NCBI RefSeq assembly: GCF_025464955.1
Contig: NZ_JAODNM010000124.1
Coordinates: forward strand, 372,001 to 436,000
Direction: 5' to 3'
Source of the DNA: Amycolatopsis sp.
GTDB taxonomy: Bacteria > Actinomycetota > Actinomycetes > Mycobacteriales > Pseudonocardiaceae
DNA: 64,000 bases
Below the pieces are notes generated by a model. The model searched no databases, had not been told where the DNA came from, and was given only the letters and a program-made list of their open reading frames with translations. The translations under genes were made by a program, and so were the position numbers. Of the stretch, positions 1 to 8,115 are shown one piece after another. The stretch's first letter is position 1. Each line of letters opens with the position of its first letter.

Positions 1-273
1 AGCACCCCCGGTGCCGCCGAGCCCGAGCACCCGGCGCCGACCGTCCAGCTGGCCGCGCAGGTCAGCGGGGACGGCGACAGCCCGGCGATGAACATGGGCG
101 GCACCACAACGACCGAAGCCGCCGCGCCGAGCGGCAGTGACAACACCGCCCGCTGGCTCGGCGGAGCCGGCTTGGTGGTCGGCGCGCTCGGACTCGGCGT
201 CGGCGCGGGCGCGACGCTGCGGGCCCGCAAAGCGGGAGCTGCCGGATCGAACAGGACCGAAGGAACCGAATAA
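1..273 (+). CDS. YcnI-like (DUF1775) copper-associated protein, 3' end only
   Basis: Only the last 90 codons are in the window. The visible part has the EHPAPTVQL-type segment seen at the end of YcnI/DUF1775 domains, a low-complexity Ala/Thr/Ser linker, one hydrophobic membrane segment (WLGGAGLVVGALGLGVGAGA) and a short basic cytosolic tail. YcnI proteins are exported copper-binding domains held on the outer face of the membrane by such a C-terminal helix. The stop codon overlaps the ATG of the downstream CopC gene by one base, so the two are translationally coupled in a copper-handling operon. The N-terminal signal peptide and metal-binding residues lie left of the window. Confidence 0.8.
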   Translation, partial: STPGAAEPEHPAPTVQLAAQVSGDGDSPAMNMGGTTTTEAAAPSGSDNTARWLGGAGLVVGALGLGVGAGATLRARKAGAAGSNRTEGTE

Positions 274-821
274 TGCGGAAAGTGTTCACCACGGCCGGGG
301 TGGCCCTGGTGCTGATGGTCACCATGGTCACCCCCGCGCTGGCACACGACGTGCTGATCTCGACGGACCCGGTGAAGGGCGCGCAGCTCACCACCGGTCC
401 GGCCAAGGTCACGCTCACGTTCGACCAGTACGTGCAGACCGGCGGCGCCAACGAGGACGTCAACCAGATCGCCGTCACCGGGCCCGGCGGCCAGGGGCAG
501 TGGGCGGACAGCCCGGTCACGGTCAGCAACAACCTGGTGAGCGCGCCGTTACGGCCGCTCGGCCCGGCCGGGGTGTACACGATCGGCTACCGGATCCTGT
601 CGGCCGACGGCCATGCGGTCACCGGCGAGTCCACTTTCACCCTGACGAAGGCGGGCACCGGCACGCCGGCGAGCGCGTCGGCGGCTACGGCCGGAACCAG
701 CGGCCGGCAGAGTGACTCCGGTGGGGTCCCGATCTGGGTGTGGATCGCCGGCGCGGTGGTCCTGCTGGGCCTCGGCCTCACCGTCGCTCTGCGGACCGGC
801 AGGGAGTCGCCGAAGTCATGA
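273..821 (+). CDS. CopC domain protein, membrane-anchored
   Basis: This is a 182-residue protein. Residues 1-24 form a signal peptide ending in PALA; the mature protein would begin with His25 (HDVLIS). CopC proteins use this N-terminal His together with a later His to bind Cu(II), and a second conserved His is visible in SADGHAVTGES. The beta-sandwich domain runs to about residue 125, followed by a Thr/Ser/Gly linker and a C-terminal membrane helix (VWIAGAVVLLGLGLTVAL). The ATG overlaps the stop of the YcnI gene, and its own stop overlaps the start of the CopD gene. Together the three genes form a standard actinobacterial periplasmic copper-binding and uptake module. Confidence 0.9.
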   Translation: MRKVFTTAGVALVLMVTMVTPALAHDVLISTDPVKGAQLTTGPAKVTLTFDQYVQTGGANEDVNQIAVTGPGGQGQWADSPVTVSNNLVSAPLRPLGPAGVYTIGYRILSADGHAVTGESTFTLTKAGTGTPASASAATAGTSGRQSDSGGVPIWVWIAGAVVLLGLGLTVALRTGRESPKS

Positions 822-1846
822 CCAGGGCCGAGACCACTTCACCCAGCCGCTATTCCGTTCTCTTCTGCGTGATCACGGCCGGGCTGGCCGGCGCGCTCAT
901 CGGCCTCGCGCTGTCCACCACGGCCCAGATTCCCGGGGTGGAGAACGTCAGTGAGGTGGTCACGGTCGCCATCCCGATCGTGCGCGTACTGCTGGATATC
1001 GCGGCCGTCGTCACGATCGGGCTTTCGCTGCTTTCGGTACTGGTCGGTTACGACCGCCCGAAGCTCAGCGAACCGGTGATGAAGCTGGCCCGGCCGGCGG
1101 CGGTGGCGAGCGCGCTGGTCTGGGCGGTCACCGCGCTGGTCGCGCTGGTGCTGCAGACAGCCGAATACCGGCCCCGGCTGAAGACGATCTCCCTCACCGA
1201 CGTGTGGGCGTACATCGTCGAGGTCGGGGCCGGTAAGGCGCTGCTCATCGTCGCCGTGCTGGCACTTCTGCACGGCGTCGTCGGGCTGCTCTCGCTGCGC
1301 CACGGCGAGAAGGTGCCGGCCGAGGTGCGCGTCGGGCTGGGGCTGTTCGCCCTGCTCCCGCTGCCGGTCACCGGGCACGCGTCGAACTGGACCTATCACG
1401 ACTACACGATGATCTCGATGGAGCTGCACGTGATGAGCGCCGTCACGTGGACCGGCGGGCTCGGCGCGATGACGGTGCTGCTCATCGGCAACCGGACGCT
1501 GCTGGCCCACGCGATGCCCCGGTTCTCCAAACTCGCGACCCTCTGCCTGATCGCGTCGACGGTCACCGGGCTGTTCAACGGCATGGTCGAGATCCTGCTG
1601 AACCCGGTGCTGAGCTTCTGGGCCGGCCTGTTCACCACCCCATACGGCCAGCTGATGCTCCTCAAGCTCGCGTGCACCGGGGTCATCGCGCTGCTCGGCG
1701 CGCACGCCCGCTGGCGGCTGATGCCGCAGATCATCCGGCACAACCGCACGGCGCTCGCCACCTGGGCGACGCTCGAGCTGACCGTCATGGGACTCGCGTT
1801 CGGTTTCGCGGTCGTCCTGGCCCGCGCACCGGTCGCCGTTGGCTGA
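818..1846 (+). CDS. CopD domain membrane protein
   Basis: The protein has 342 residues from the ATG at 818, chosen because it forms an ATGA overlap with the CopC stop; a longer frame extends upstream but lies over CopC. It is hydrophobic, with about eight or nine membrane segments, and carries the CopD-type stretch near GHASNWTYHDYTMISMELHVMSAVTWTGGL, where the His residues and the WTGGL motif are the usual conserved positions. CopD proteins are proposed inner-membrane partners that pass copper from CopC into the cell. It is the last gene of the copper operon; the 196 bases that follow up to the convergent phosphotransferase show no clear terminator. Confidence 0.88.
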   Translation: MTRAETTSPSRYSVLFCVITAGLAGALIGLALSTTAQIPGVENVSEVVTVAIPIVRVLLDIAAVVTIGLSLLSVLVGYDRPKLSEPVMKLARPAAVASALVWAVTALVALVLQTAEYRPRLKTISLTDVWAYIVEVGAGKALLIVAVLALLHGVVGLLSLRHGEKVPAEVRVGLGLFALLPLPVTGHASNWTYHDYTMISMELHVMSAVTWTGGLGAMTVLLIGNRTLLAHAMPRFSKLATLCLIASTVTGLFNGMVEILLNPVLSFWAGLFTTPYGQLMLLKLACTGVIALLGAHARWRLMPQIIRHNRTALATWATLELTVMGLAFGFAVVLARAPVAVG

Positions 1847-2042
1847 CCCTGCTCGATCATCAGGGCACTTCACCCGATAAGGTGGCGCACGGTAGTTGCA
1901 ACTTGCTCATTTGGACTTGCGGATCGGCCGAACAGGGTGATCAGTCGGGCCGAATTCTCTACTCGGAGCGGGTGTCCGGGCCGAAAACGACGAACGGTCA
2001 TTAACGATCGCCGAGGGCCGATTTTTTGTCCCTTTTCCGCCT

Positions 2043-2930
2043 TTAGTGGTATCGGACCCAACGGGTTTCCGTCCGTCCTTCGCGAAGGTCGTCCAAGCGG
2101 CGACGGAATTCCGACCGCACGCTGTGGTGGCTCCGCAGGATGGGCAGCACGCTGGTGGTCAGCTTGAGCTCGCGGATCGCCCTGAGCACCGGAAACCCCG
2201 CCCACGACGTCACGTCGAAGCCGTAGACGTCGGCCAGCATGCGGTAGCGGCCCAGCGGGTCCCCGAACCGTTCACGGCCGACAGCGAGCGGCGTCAGGTC
2301 CCATTCCGGCGGCCCGACGCACGAAGAGTCGAAATCGCAGAGCACCGGTCCGGCCGGTCCGACGATCACATTTCCCGGATGCGCGTCGCCGTGGACTAAC
2401 CCGCGCGGCAGTTCGAAAGTAAGCCCGGCCAGTGCATCTTCGACTTCGGCACAGCGTCGTAGCAGGAATTGTCGATCTCGCTCGCCGAGCTCCTCGGCAT
2501 CCGCCAGTCTCGCGCGGACGGCGTCCAGCGGAGCCCACTCGATGAGCCCGGGCGGCGGCGGCAGCGCGTGGACACGCCGCAGAAGCCGGGCGAGGTCGCC
2601 CGCGGTCGCCGCGCGCCCGGCCGACGGCACCTCGTGCCACGCCGTGACCAGGTGCTCCCCGATATGCAGTGGCTGGTGGAACCCGGTCAGCAGGCGGATC
2701 GCGGGGATGTCGTGCCGGGCGAAGTGCTCGGCGACCGTGACGAGGGTGCCGACCCGGTTTCGCAGCCCCCGCGAACCGACGATGCGCACCACGACAGGGG
2801 CGCTGACCAGCGCGTATACCGCGTTGTTGGTGAACCGGAGAAGACGAGCGCCGGCGGGGTCCAGGCCGAGCTGGGCACAGGTCCCCGCCAGCGCTTCGTC
2901 GAGTTTTTCCCTGGTGAACCGGCCGTCCAT
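2043..2930 (-). CDS. Aminoglycoside-phosphotransferase-like kinase
   Basis: The protein has 295 residues of the APH/choline-kinase fold. The Brenner motif HGDAHPGNVIV and the metal-binding segment CDFDSSCVG are both present, so it should be an active small-molecule kinase. The acceptor cannot be told from sequence. It lies 15 bases downstream of the XRE regulator gene on the same strand and probably shares its transcript. Pairing of APH-fold kinases with TPR-containing XRE regulators is common in actinomycetes, so a regulatory or signalling role is as likely as antibiotic resistance. Confidence 0.82.
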   Translation of the reverse strand: MDGRFTREKLDEALAGTCAQLGLDPAGARLLRFTNNAVYALVSAPVVVRIVGSRGLRNRVGTLVTVAEHFARHDIPAIRLLTGFHQPLHIGEHLVTAWHEVPSAGRAATAGDLARLLRRVHALPPPPGLIEWAPLDAVRARLADAEELGERDRQFLLRRCAEVEDALAGLTFELPRGLVHGDAHPGNVIVGPAGPVLCDFDSSCVGPPEWDLTPLAVGRERFGDPLGRYRMLADVYGFDVTSWAGFPVLRAIRELKLTTSVLPILRSHHSVRSEFRRRLDDLREGRTETRWVRYH

Positions 2931-2945
2931 GGACCGGGCGGCAGG

Positions 2946-4334
2946 TCAGGCCGCGTAGAACGCGTGCAGGCGGTCGGCCAGGTCACGGGCGTCGGCGTTG
3001 TTGCGCCGCTTCTCGGCTTCGATCTGCATGGGCCGCATCCGGTCACGCACCCGCTCGGACTTGATGCCGTCCGCGCAGTCGAGCGCCTTGCCGCCGACCC
3101 GCGCGCCCTGGTCGAGGTCGCCGTCGATCAGGTGGTTGGTCGCGAGTGCGCTCAGCATGAACGCCTTGCTGCGGGCCATGTCGTCGTCGTAGGAGTCGAC
3201 CGCCCTGGTCAGCGCGGGGATCGCGTACTTCGTGTGCGCGGCGTTCTGCTGCGCGAGCACGGTGTGCACGGTGCCGATCATGGCGTAGACGTCGGTCTCG
3301 TTGAAGAACTTGACCCAGGACTCGGCGTTCGCGATGTCGGCGCGGGCGAACTCGTCCTTGCTCCGGCCGAGCAGCTTCATCGCCTGGTCGTCGTTGCCCA
3401 TCATCGCGTAGGCCCACGCCTCGTTGGCGCAGAGTACGGCGACGGCGAGCTCGGACCCGGATTCCTGGGCGGCGATCTGACCGAGCTGGAACAGTTTGAG
3501 CGCGTCGTTCGGGGCTTCCTGGTGCAGGTAGACCCGGCCCATCCGGTACAGCACGTTCGCGACGAGCGGGTGGTTCTCGCCCTGTTTCGCCAGGTCCAGC
3601 GCGTTCGCGAAGTGACCGCGCGCGGAGTCCATCAGGCCGGTGTCGAACGACGTCCAGCCGGCGAGGCTGTGCAGATCGGCCAGCGCAACGAACAGCCGCG
3701 ACTTCACCAGCTCGGTCCCGTTGGACTCGAGCATCTGCTGTCCCCAGGACAGCTGCGCGACCACCGCGTCACGGCAGAAACCGCCGCCGTACTGGTAGTC
3801 GAGCGCACGCAGCGCTCTGGTGGCGGCCTCCACCTGGCGCACGTCGGTCATCCCGATGCGCCCCGGTGCCGGCGTTCTCGCCGGGTTGGCCGCCCACGTT
3901 CCCGATTCCGAACCGAACACCGCCGCACCCATCGTGACCTGGGCGGCGTGCGCGAGGAACCTCCGTCGCTTCACGGACTCGTCCTCCTCAGCCTGCTGGC
4001 CGTCGGCCGCGCCGACGACCCGTATCGCCGTCGCCTCGTCGTATGCGAGGCCCATGTACCCACGGGGGACGCCCAACCCGTCGGAAATCCTGGTGAGGAC
4101 GTCGTAGGCCATGACCTGACGTCCCTTGAGGATCTCCGACACTTCCGACTGTGACTGGCCGGTCAGCGCGGCGATCTGGCGCTGGGACACGCCATGCTGC
4201 CGCAAGAGCCGGTAGACGGTGCTGATCTCGCGTTTCGACAGCGCCGCTCTCATATCCGGGCGCTCCCAAGCGTCCGCAGGGATGAGCTGGCCTTGACGGC
4301 CTTCTCGACCACTACCGCCATGACTGGCGTCCAT
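2946..4334 (-). CDS. XRE-family regulator with TPR-like C-terminal region
   Basis: I start this gene at ATG 4334 (462 residues), which has a GGGG-type ribosome site a few bases upstream; an in-frame start at 4382 would add 16 residues. An XRE helix-turn-helix is visible around residues 40-85 (VSQRQIAALTGQSQSEVSEILKGRQ). The rest is helical and TPR-like, with repeated blocks such as LVANVLYRMGRVYLHQEAPNDAL and LAVAVLCANEAWAYAMMGN. A basic RRRFLAHAAQ segment near residue 125 looks like a twin-arginine motif, but it is internal and unlikely to be a signal. The protein probably senses a ligand or partner through its repeats and controls nearby genes, including the downstream kinase. It is divergent from two small unknown genes at 4.6-5.4 kb. 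Confidence 0.8.
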   Translation of the reverse strand: MDASHGGSGREGRQGQLIPADAWERPDMRAALSKREISTVYRLLRQHGVSQRQIAALTGQSQSEVSEILKGRQVMAYDVLTRISDGLGVPRGYMGLAYDEATAIRVVGAADGQQAEEDESVKRRRFLAHAAQVTMGAAVFGSESGTWAANPARTPAPGRIGMTDVRQVEAATRALRALDYQYGGGFCRDAVVAQLSWGQQMLESNGTELVKSRLFVALADLHSLAGWTSFDTGLMDSARGHFANALDLAKQGENHPLVANVLYRMGRVYLHQEAPNDALKLFQLGQIAAQESGSELAVAVLCANEAWAYAMMGNDDQAMKLLGRSKDEFARADIANAESWVKFFNETDVYAMIGTVHTVLAQQNAAHTKYAIPALTRAVDSYDDDMARSKAFMLSALATNHLIDGDLDQGARVGGKALDCADGIKSERVRDRMRPMQIEAEKRRNNADARDLADRLHAFYAA

Positions 4335-4639
4335 ACCGCGCCCCTTCACAGTCCGTCGGGCGTCTGCAAACAGCGTAAGCACACCTATTCAACCGCGCGA
4401 AACCCGGAAACCGCAGCCTGATCGGTCCAGGTGAACTTCACGTACCGCTTACCGTGGAACCCGCGCCGGTCGCCGCTATGACGGCGTTTCGGCTTCTTTC
4501 GCCTGAGGTTTGGTCGCAATGTAGTTATCAGTTCTTCGTGACTGCATGAGCACCGTCCGCGATCACAGAGAGCTACGACGAAACGAACGAGATACGCGAC
4601 CGAACACTGTGAAGCATACGGACAGAGCGGAGTGACCCA
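4335..4639. other. Divergent promoter region without a gene
   Basis: These 305 bases separate the XRE regulator (minus) from a small unknown gene (plus). They are clearly less GC-rich than the surroundings. They should hold the two divergent promoters, but I cannot assign -35/-10 boxes with confidence. No tRNA, long hairpin or repeat is visible. Confidence 0.5.
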
Positions 4640-4969
4640 GTGGAACTGGTGGACTCGATCACCGCAGGACGAGCCGGGACTGCCACGACCCACGTGCGGC
4701 CATCCGGACCGATCGCGGTGGCCCGCTCAGCGGCCCCCGCGGTCGTCGACCCGCGTACCGCGGCCGTGCGGAAGTACGAAGGCGGCCAGCTGGTGTGGCG
4801 TGTGCAGTGCAGTGACCTCATCGCCCGTGAGCGTGCTGTCACGGTGTTCGTCGAAGAGAACCAGGTGGTGCTCGTTTCGCCGCCAGGGGAGACCGCGCGA
4901 CTGACAACCGGTCAACTGTCCCAGCTCAGGGCCGCGCTCAACGAAGCCGCCAAAATGGCGGAAAGGTAA
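4640..4969 (+). CDS. Conserved hypothetical protein, 109 aa
   Basis: The protein starts at GTG 4640, preceded by a purine-rich GAGCGGAG stretch. I do not recognise a named family. The first 45 residues look disordered; the rest (KYEGGQLVWRVQCSDLIARERAVTVFVEENQVVLVSPPGE) looks like a compact beta domain followed by a C-terminal helix (LSQLRAALNEAAKMAER). There is no signal peptide or membrane segment. It lies 12 bases upstream of a Cys-rich unknown gene and is divergent from an XRE regulator. Regulator plus two small proteins is a frequent accessory arrangement in Pseudonocardiaceae, which suggests a regulatory partner, but this is only inference. Confidence 0.6.
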   Translation: MELVDSITAGRAGTATTHVRPSGPIAVARSAAPAVVDPRTAAVRKYEGGQLVWRVQCSDLIARERAVTVFVEENQVVLVSPPGETARLTTGQLSQLRAALNEAAKMAER

Positions 4970-4981
4970 GGGTGGTTCCAG

Positions 4982-5404
4982 GTGGATCAAATTCTCGGGC
5001 AGGTTCTCCGTAATGCCGTATGGGAACGCCTCGACATGCTCTCCGATCTGGCCACCCGTGCCGACGCCCACTCGCTGGTGTCCGTAGCGCGGTCAGAGCT
5101 CCCCCGGCTGGCCGAAGGCTGGCGCTCGATGCTGCGGGCCCACGAGCCGGACGACCGCGGCGACTGCCCCACGTGCTCGACCCGGTGGCACCGCTGCAAG
5201 GCGCCCTGCTCGGTCTGGCAGGCCGCACACGAGCACCTCGTTGCCGGCGGCCTGGCCCCGCAGCCGGACCTGCGTCGTCAAGGACGGCGTAGGGGCCCGC
5301 TGCCCGCCCAGACGCGCAGCGGCAGCATCGCCCCCACCCCAACCGAGACGACCGGCCGCCACGCATTGGTCGTCACCCCTCGGCGCGCCGCGGTCGGCGC
5401 CTGA
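4982..5404 (+). CDS. Conserved hypothetical protein with a CPTC/HRC/PC zinc-binding-like cluster
   Basis: The protein has 140 residues from GTG 4982, with an AAGGGTGG purine stretch about ten bases upstream. The N-terminal 55 residues are helical. Residues about 60-78 carry a tight cluster (CPTCSTRWHRCKAPCSVW) with four Cys and one His, a plausible zinc knuckle. The tail is basic and disordered (RRQGRRRGPL). The gene follows the 109-residue unknown by 12 bases and almost certainly shares its transcript. No enzyme motif is seen. A nucleic-acid or protein-binding role would fit the cluster and the basic tail, but is not shown. Confidence 0.6.
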   Translation: MDQILGQVLRNAVWERLDMLSDLATRADAHSLVSVARSELPRLAEGWRSMLRAHEPDDRGDCPTCSTRWHRCKAPCSVWQAAHEHLVAGGLAPQPDLRRQGRRRGPLPAQTRSGSIAPTPTETTGRHALVVTPRRAAVGA

Positions 5405-5467
5405 CCCCGCAGACTGGCGAGCGCGGTCGACCGAGTGCCCCCTCGGGTTGACGCCACACTCGCCATT

Positions 5468-5518
5468 GCCGAAGGTCGGCTCGTCCGTACCCCCGAGCGC
5501 GACGAGCCGACCTTCGGC
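5468..5518. terminator. Strong 18-bp hairpin between convergent genes
   Basis: Bases 5468-5485 and 5501-5518 are perfect inverted repeats of 18 bp around a 15-base loop. There is no T-run, as is usual for actinobacterial terminators. It lies between the plus-strand unknown gene ending at 5404 and the minus-strand beta-glucosidase gene, so it can serve both directions. Confidence 0.7.
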
Positions 5519-5873
5519 CCCAAGATCTTTCCCGATTAATCGAAAATAAATCGTGTAGGCCCTAGCGGGGGTGACAATCCGCCGCTAGGTTGATCTTCAT
5601 ACACCGGCTACTTCACCCAGCCGGTGGTACCGCATCAGCCGTAACAACTGAACGCGCCCCTGAACACCGCGGGCCGGTGCCGTTGCACTCCCCTCCCCCG
5701 ACCGGCACCGGCCTGCGGTCCCACTCGACAGTGGGCTCCCCCTACTCGCGGAGAACGCTCGTCGAGTTGCCTCGCTCGTATCTCCTGGGGTGCAACCCCA
5801 GCCCCGCCCGGCTGGCTTCGCCCCCGGACCCCCCGCCTTGGGTCACCCGCCGTCGCTCGCCCCGGCTGGGTCC
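5519..5873. other. Non-coding spacer
   Basis: This 355-base stretch follows the hairpin and contains no reading frame with coding character. It holds a short inverted repeat (CTAGCGG and CCGCTAG, about 5563-5589) and, at its right end, a copy of the GC-rich palindromic repeat described separately at 5785. The rest shows nothing I can assign. Confidence 0.5.
5785..5831 (-). repeat. Family C palindromic repeat, copy 1
   Basis: The core CTGGGGTGCAACCCCAG is followed by CCCCGCCCGG and further GC-rich sequence. Its reverse complement matches the element at 63452-63480, which has the same GCACCCCAG core and the same CCGGGTGGGG arm. It lies just downstream of the beta-glucosidase gene on that gene's strand. 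Confidence 0.6.
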
Positions 5874-7193
5874 TTACGTGCCGCTCACGAGTTTTCGGTA
5901 CCAGTCGAACGAGTCCTTCGGTGTGCGGCGCTGGGTTTCGTAGTCGACGTGCACCAGCCCGAACCGCGGCGCGTATCCCTTCGACCACTCGAAGTTGTCC
6001 AGCAGGGACCAGGTGAAGTAGCCGCGAACGTCGACCCCGGCATCCATCGCTTCGCGCAGCGCGCCCAGATGCCCGGTGAGGAAGTCGATGCGGTCCTGGT
6101 CGTGCACTCCGCCGTCGGACGCGACCACGTCGTCGAAGCTGCAGCCGTTTTCGGTGATGTAGACCGGCGGCAGGTCCGGATAGCGTTCGTGGAACGAGAC
6201 GAGCAGCTCGCGAAGTCCGTCCGGCACGATCGGCGAGTCGTTCGTCGTCACCGGGTAGCCCTCGACCGGGCGAAGTTCGAACGGCAGTGGGTTGCCCTCA
6301 CCGGGCGCGGCCGCGCCTTGCGGCTCGTAGTAGTTGACGCCGTAGAAGTCGAGCGGCTGGGCGATGGTGGGCAGATCGTCGGCGAACCGCTCCGGGAGGT
6401 GCTCGACGATCTCGTCCGGATAGCTGCCGAGCAGCAGCGGCTCGGCGAACGTGCGGTTGAGCAGCGCGTCGAGCCAGGCCGCCGCCGCGTTGTCCGCGGG
6501 AGTGTCCGCGGCCGCCCAGATCGGCGAGTGGTTGTTCGCCGTGCCGATGTTCGTCGCCCCCGCGGCCCGCAGCGCCTGGACGGCGAGCCCATGCGCGAGG
6601 TTCTGGTAGTGCGCGGTGGGGATGGCGTCCAGCAGAAGGAACTGCCCCGGCGCGTACTCGCCGATCGCGTAGCCATAAATCGACATGACCATGGGCTCGT
6701 TGAGCGGGATCCACATCTTCACCCGATCGGCGAAATGCTCGCCGAGGATCGACGCGTACTCGGCGAACCGCTCAGCGGTGTCCCTGACGAGCCAGCCGCC
6801 CGCGTCTTCGATGGGTTGCGGAGTGTCCCAGTGATACACCGTCGCGGCCGGCGCGATGCCCGCCTCGCAGACGGCGTCGATCAGCCGGTCGTAGAACGCC
6901 AACCCTTCGGCGTTCGGCGCGCCTTTCCCGTCCGGCTGAATTCTGGGCCAGGCAAAGGACATCCGGTAGGCGTCGACGCCCAGTTCGGCCATCATGGCGA
7001 TGTCCTCCGGGTAGCGGTGATAGTGATCCGCAGCTACCTTTGCTTGCTCACCCCTTGCGATCTTGCCGTCCGTGGCGGTGAAGGTGTCCCAAATGGACGG
7101 TCCGCGGCCACCCTCGGTGGTGGCGCCCTCGATTTGGAAGGCCGAAGTGGACACACCCCAGACAAACTCGGACGGGAAGGTCAGGTTCTCCAC
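5874..7193 (-). CDS. GH1 family beta-glucosidase
   Basis: The protein has 439 residues from GTG 7193, chosen because the domain starts at once (VENLTFPSEFVWGVSTSAFQIEG) and an AGAGAGG site lies upstream; the ATG at 7259 would add 22 residues unlike the family and overlaps the promoter. The GH1 acid/base Glu is in WIPLNEPMV (about residue 158) and the nucleophile Glu in VYITENGCS (about residue 349). There is no signal peptide, so the enzyme is cytosolic and should hydrolyse imported beta-glucosides such as cellobiose. It is divergent from a TetR regulator, and the shared region holds a palindrome likely to be that regulator's operator. Confidence 0.93.
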   Translation of the reverse strand: MENLTFPSEFVWGVSTSAFQIEGATTEGGRGPSIWDTFTATDGKIARGEQAKVAADHYHRYPEDIAMMAELGVDAYRMSFAWPRIQPDGKGAPNAEGLAFYDRLIDAVCEAGIAPAATVYHWDTPQPIEDAGGWLVRDTAERFAEYASILGEHFADRVKMWIPLNEPMVMSIYGYAIGEYAPGQFLLLDAIPTAHYQNLAHGLAVQALRAAGATNIGTANNHSPIWAAADTPADNAAAAWLDALLNRTFAEPLLLGSYPDEIVEHLPERFADDLPTIAQPLDFYGVNYYEPQGAAAPGEGNPLPFELRPVEGYPVTTNDSPIVPDGLRELLVSFHERYPDLPPVYITENGCSFDDVVASDGGVHDQDRIDFLTGHLGALREAMDAGVDVRGYFTWSLLDNFEWSKGYAPRFGLVHVDYETQRRTPKDSFDWYRKLVSGT

Positions 7194-7239
7194 CGGCGAC
7201 GCACCTCTCTGAGAAGACGCAAGACACGAATACTGCGCA

Positions 7240-7256
7240 AGAACGTGAAAAGTTCT
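7240..7256. promoter_or_regulatory. Palindromic operator candidate and -10 box, bgl/tetR region
   Basis: AGAAC (7240-7244) and GTTCT (7252-7256) form an inverted repeat around seven bases. A perfect TATAAT lies at 7259-7264 on the plus strand, suitably placed upstream of the TetR gene at 7336, so a bound repressor would overlap the promoter. This sits midway between the divergent beta-glucosidase and TetR genes. Assignment to this TetR protein is inference from position. Confidence 0.5.
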
Positions 7257-7335
7257 CATATAATAGGCGTTTCCTCGACCGTGGGGAAGGCCGTGGACAC
7301 GATAAAGTCGCTGATCAGCACAGGAGGAGCACCAA

Positions 7336-7977
7336 GTGTCCGAGATCCAGGCGGCGAAGGTGCCGGCGGAGGCGACCTCGCTTCGCCGGCAGCCCGTTCA
7401 GCAACGCAGCGCGAAACGCGTCGAGCAGATGCTCAACGCGAGCGCCGAACTGATCGACGAACTCGGTTACGACGCGCTCACGACCACCCTCATCGCCAAG
7501 CGGGCCGGGGTGGCGGTGGGTTCGCTCTACCAGTTCTTTCCCGACAAACGCGCGGTCGTGCAGGCGCTGACCCAGCGCAACCTCGAGCAGTTCATCGCTT
7601 CGGTCACCGAACGCCTCGCCCAGATCGACCACGGGCACTGGTGGGAAGTCGTCGACTCGGTCCTCGACATCTACCTGCGGATGCACCGCGAGATCCCCGG
7701 GTTCTCGAAGGTGCACTTCGGCGACGTCGTCGACCTGCAGCTCCTTGAGGACGACCGCGACAACAACGCCGTGCTCGTCGACGCGCTGACCGAGATCCTC
7801 GTGCCGAACCTCGAGGTGCCTGCCGAGGATCTCCGGCTCGCGCTGACGATCGCCAACGAAACCGCCGACGCACTGCTGAAACTCGCGTTCCGGCGTGACC
7901 CGATGGGCGACGAGCAGATCGTCGCCGAGGCGAAATACGTGGTCAAGGGCTATCTGGCGAGCCGTTTCGGCGAGTAG
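7336..7977 (+). CDS. TetR/AcrR-family transcriptional regulator
   Basis: The protein has 213 residues from GTG 7336, with an AGGAGG ribosome site at 7322-7327. The N-terminal helix-turn-helix is clear around residues 45-75 (TTTLIAKRAGVAVGSLYQFFPDKRAVV), the usual TetR form. The C-terminal two thirds is a helical ligand-binding domain of unknown specificity. It is divergent from the beta-glucosidase gene and probably represses it and itself through the palindrome at 7240-7256. The ligand could be a glucoside or aglycone, but nothing in the sequence fixes it. Confidence 0.9.
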   Translation: MSEIQAAKVPAEATSLRRQPVQQRSAKRVEQMLNASAELIDELGYDALTTTLIAKRAGVAVGSLYQFFPDKRAVVQALTQRNLEQFIASVTERLAQIDHGHWWEVVDSVLDIYLRMHREIPGFSKVHFGDVVDLQLLEDDRDNNAVLVDALTEILVPNLEVPAEDLRLALTIANETADALLKLAFRRDPMGDEQIVAEAKYVVKGYLASRFGE

Positions 7978-7985
7978 TCCACCGG

Positions 7986-8015
7986 TTGTCCACAGTTATC
8001 CCCAGCTGTGGACAA
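7986..8015. promoter_or_regulatory. Cluster of three DnaA boxes in 30 bp
   Basis: TTGTCCACA (7986-7994), TTATCCCCA (7996-8004) and TGTGGACAA (8007-8015, the reverse of TTGTCCACA) are packed almost end to end. TTGTCCACA is the preferred actinobacterial DnaA box. The outer boxes also make an 11-bp perfect hairpin (7985-7995 with 8006-8016) right after the TetR stop codon, so a terminator role is an alternative. Confidence 0.55.
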
Positions 8016-8115
8016 CTCCGCCGATCCGGCCCGATCAGGCCGGGCCGGCCGGTGGGGGCCGGTAGAATGGAGCGGGGCGGCCCCCCAGGGAGGGTGGGGG
8101 GTTGGGTACCGCGAC

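Noticed and set aside
3990..4010. Twin-arginine signal (RRRFLAHAAQ) of the XRE protein
   Set aside because: It lies internally after a DNA-binding domain, so it cannot serve as an export signal.
2469..4154. 561-codon open frame on the plus strand opposite the XRE and kinase genes
   Set aside because: It is a shadow of the two minus-strand genes; its Arg/Gly/Val-rich product resembles no protein and both real genes have clear domains.
7194..7259. ATG at 7259 as start of the beta-glucosidase
   Set aside because: It would add 22 residues unlike GH1 proteins and cover the divergent promoter and palindrome; GTG 7193 has a ribosome site and fits the family.
7978..8115. The DnaA-box cluster as oriC
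   Set aside because: dnaA and dnaN are absent, only three boxes are present, and gene order places oriC beyond the right end.
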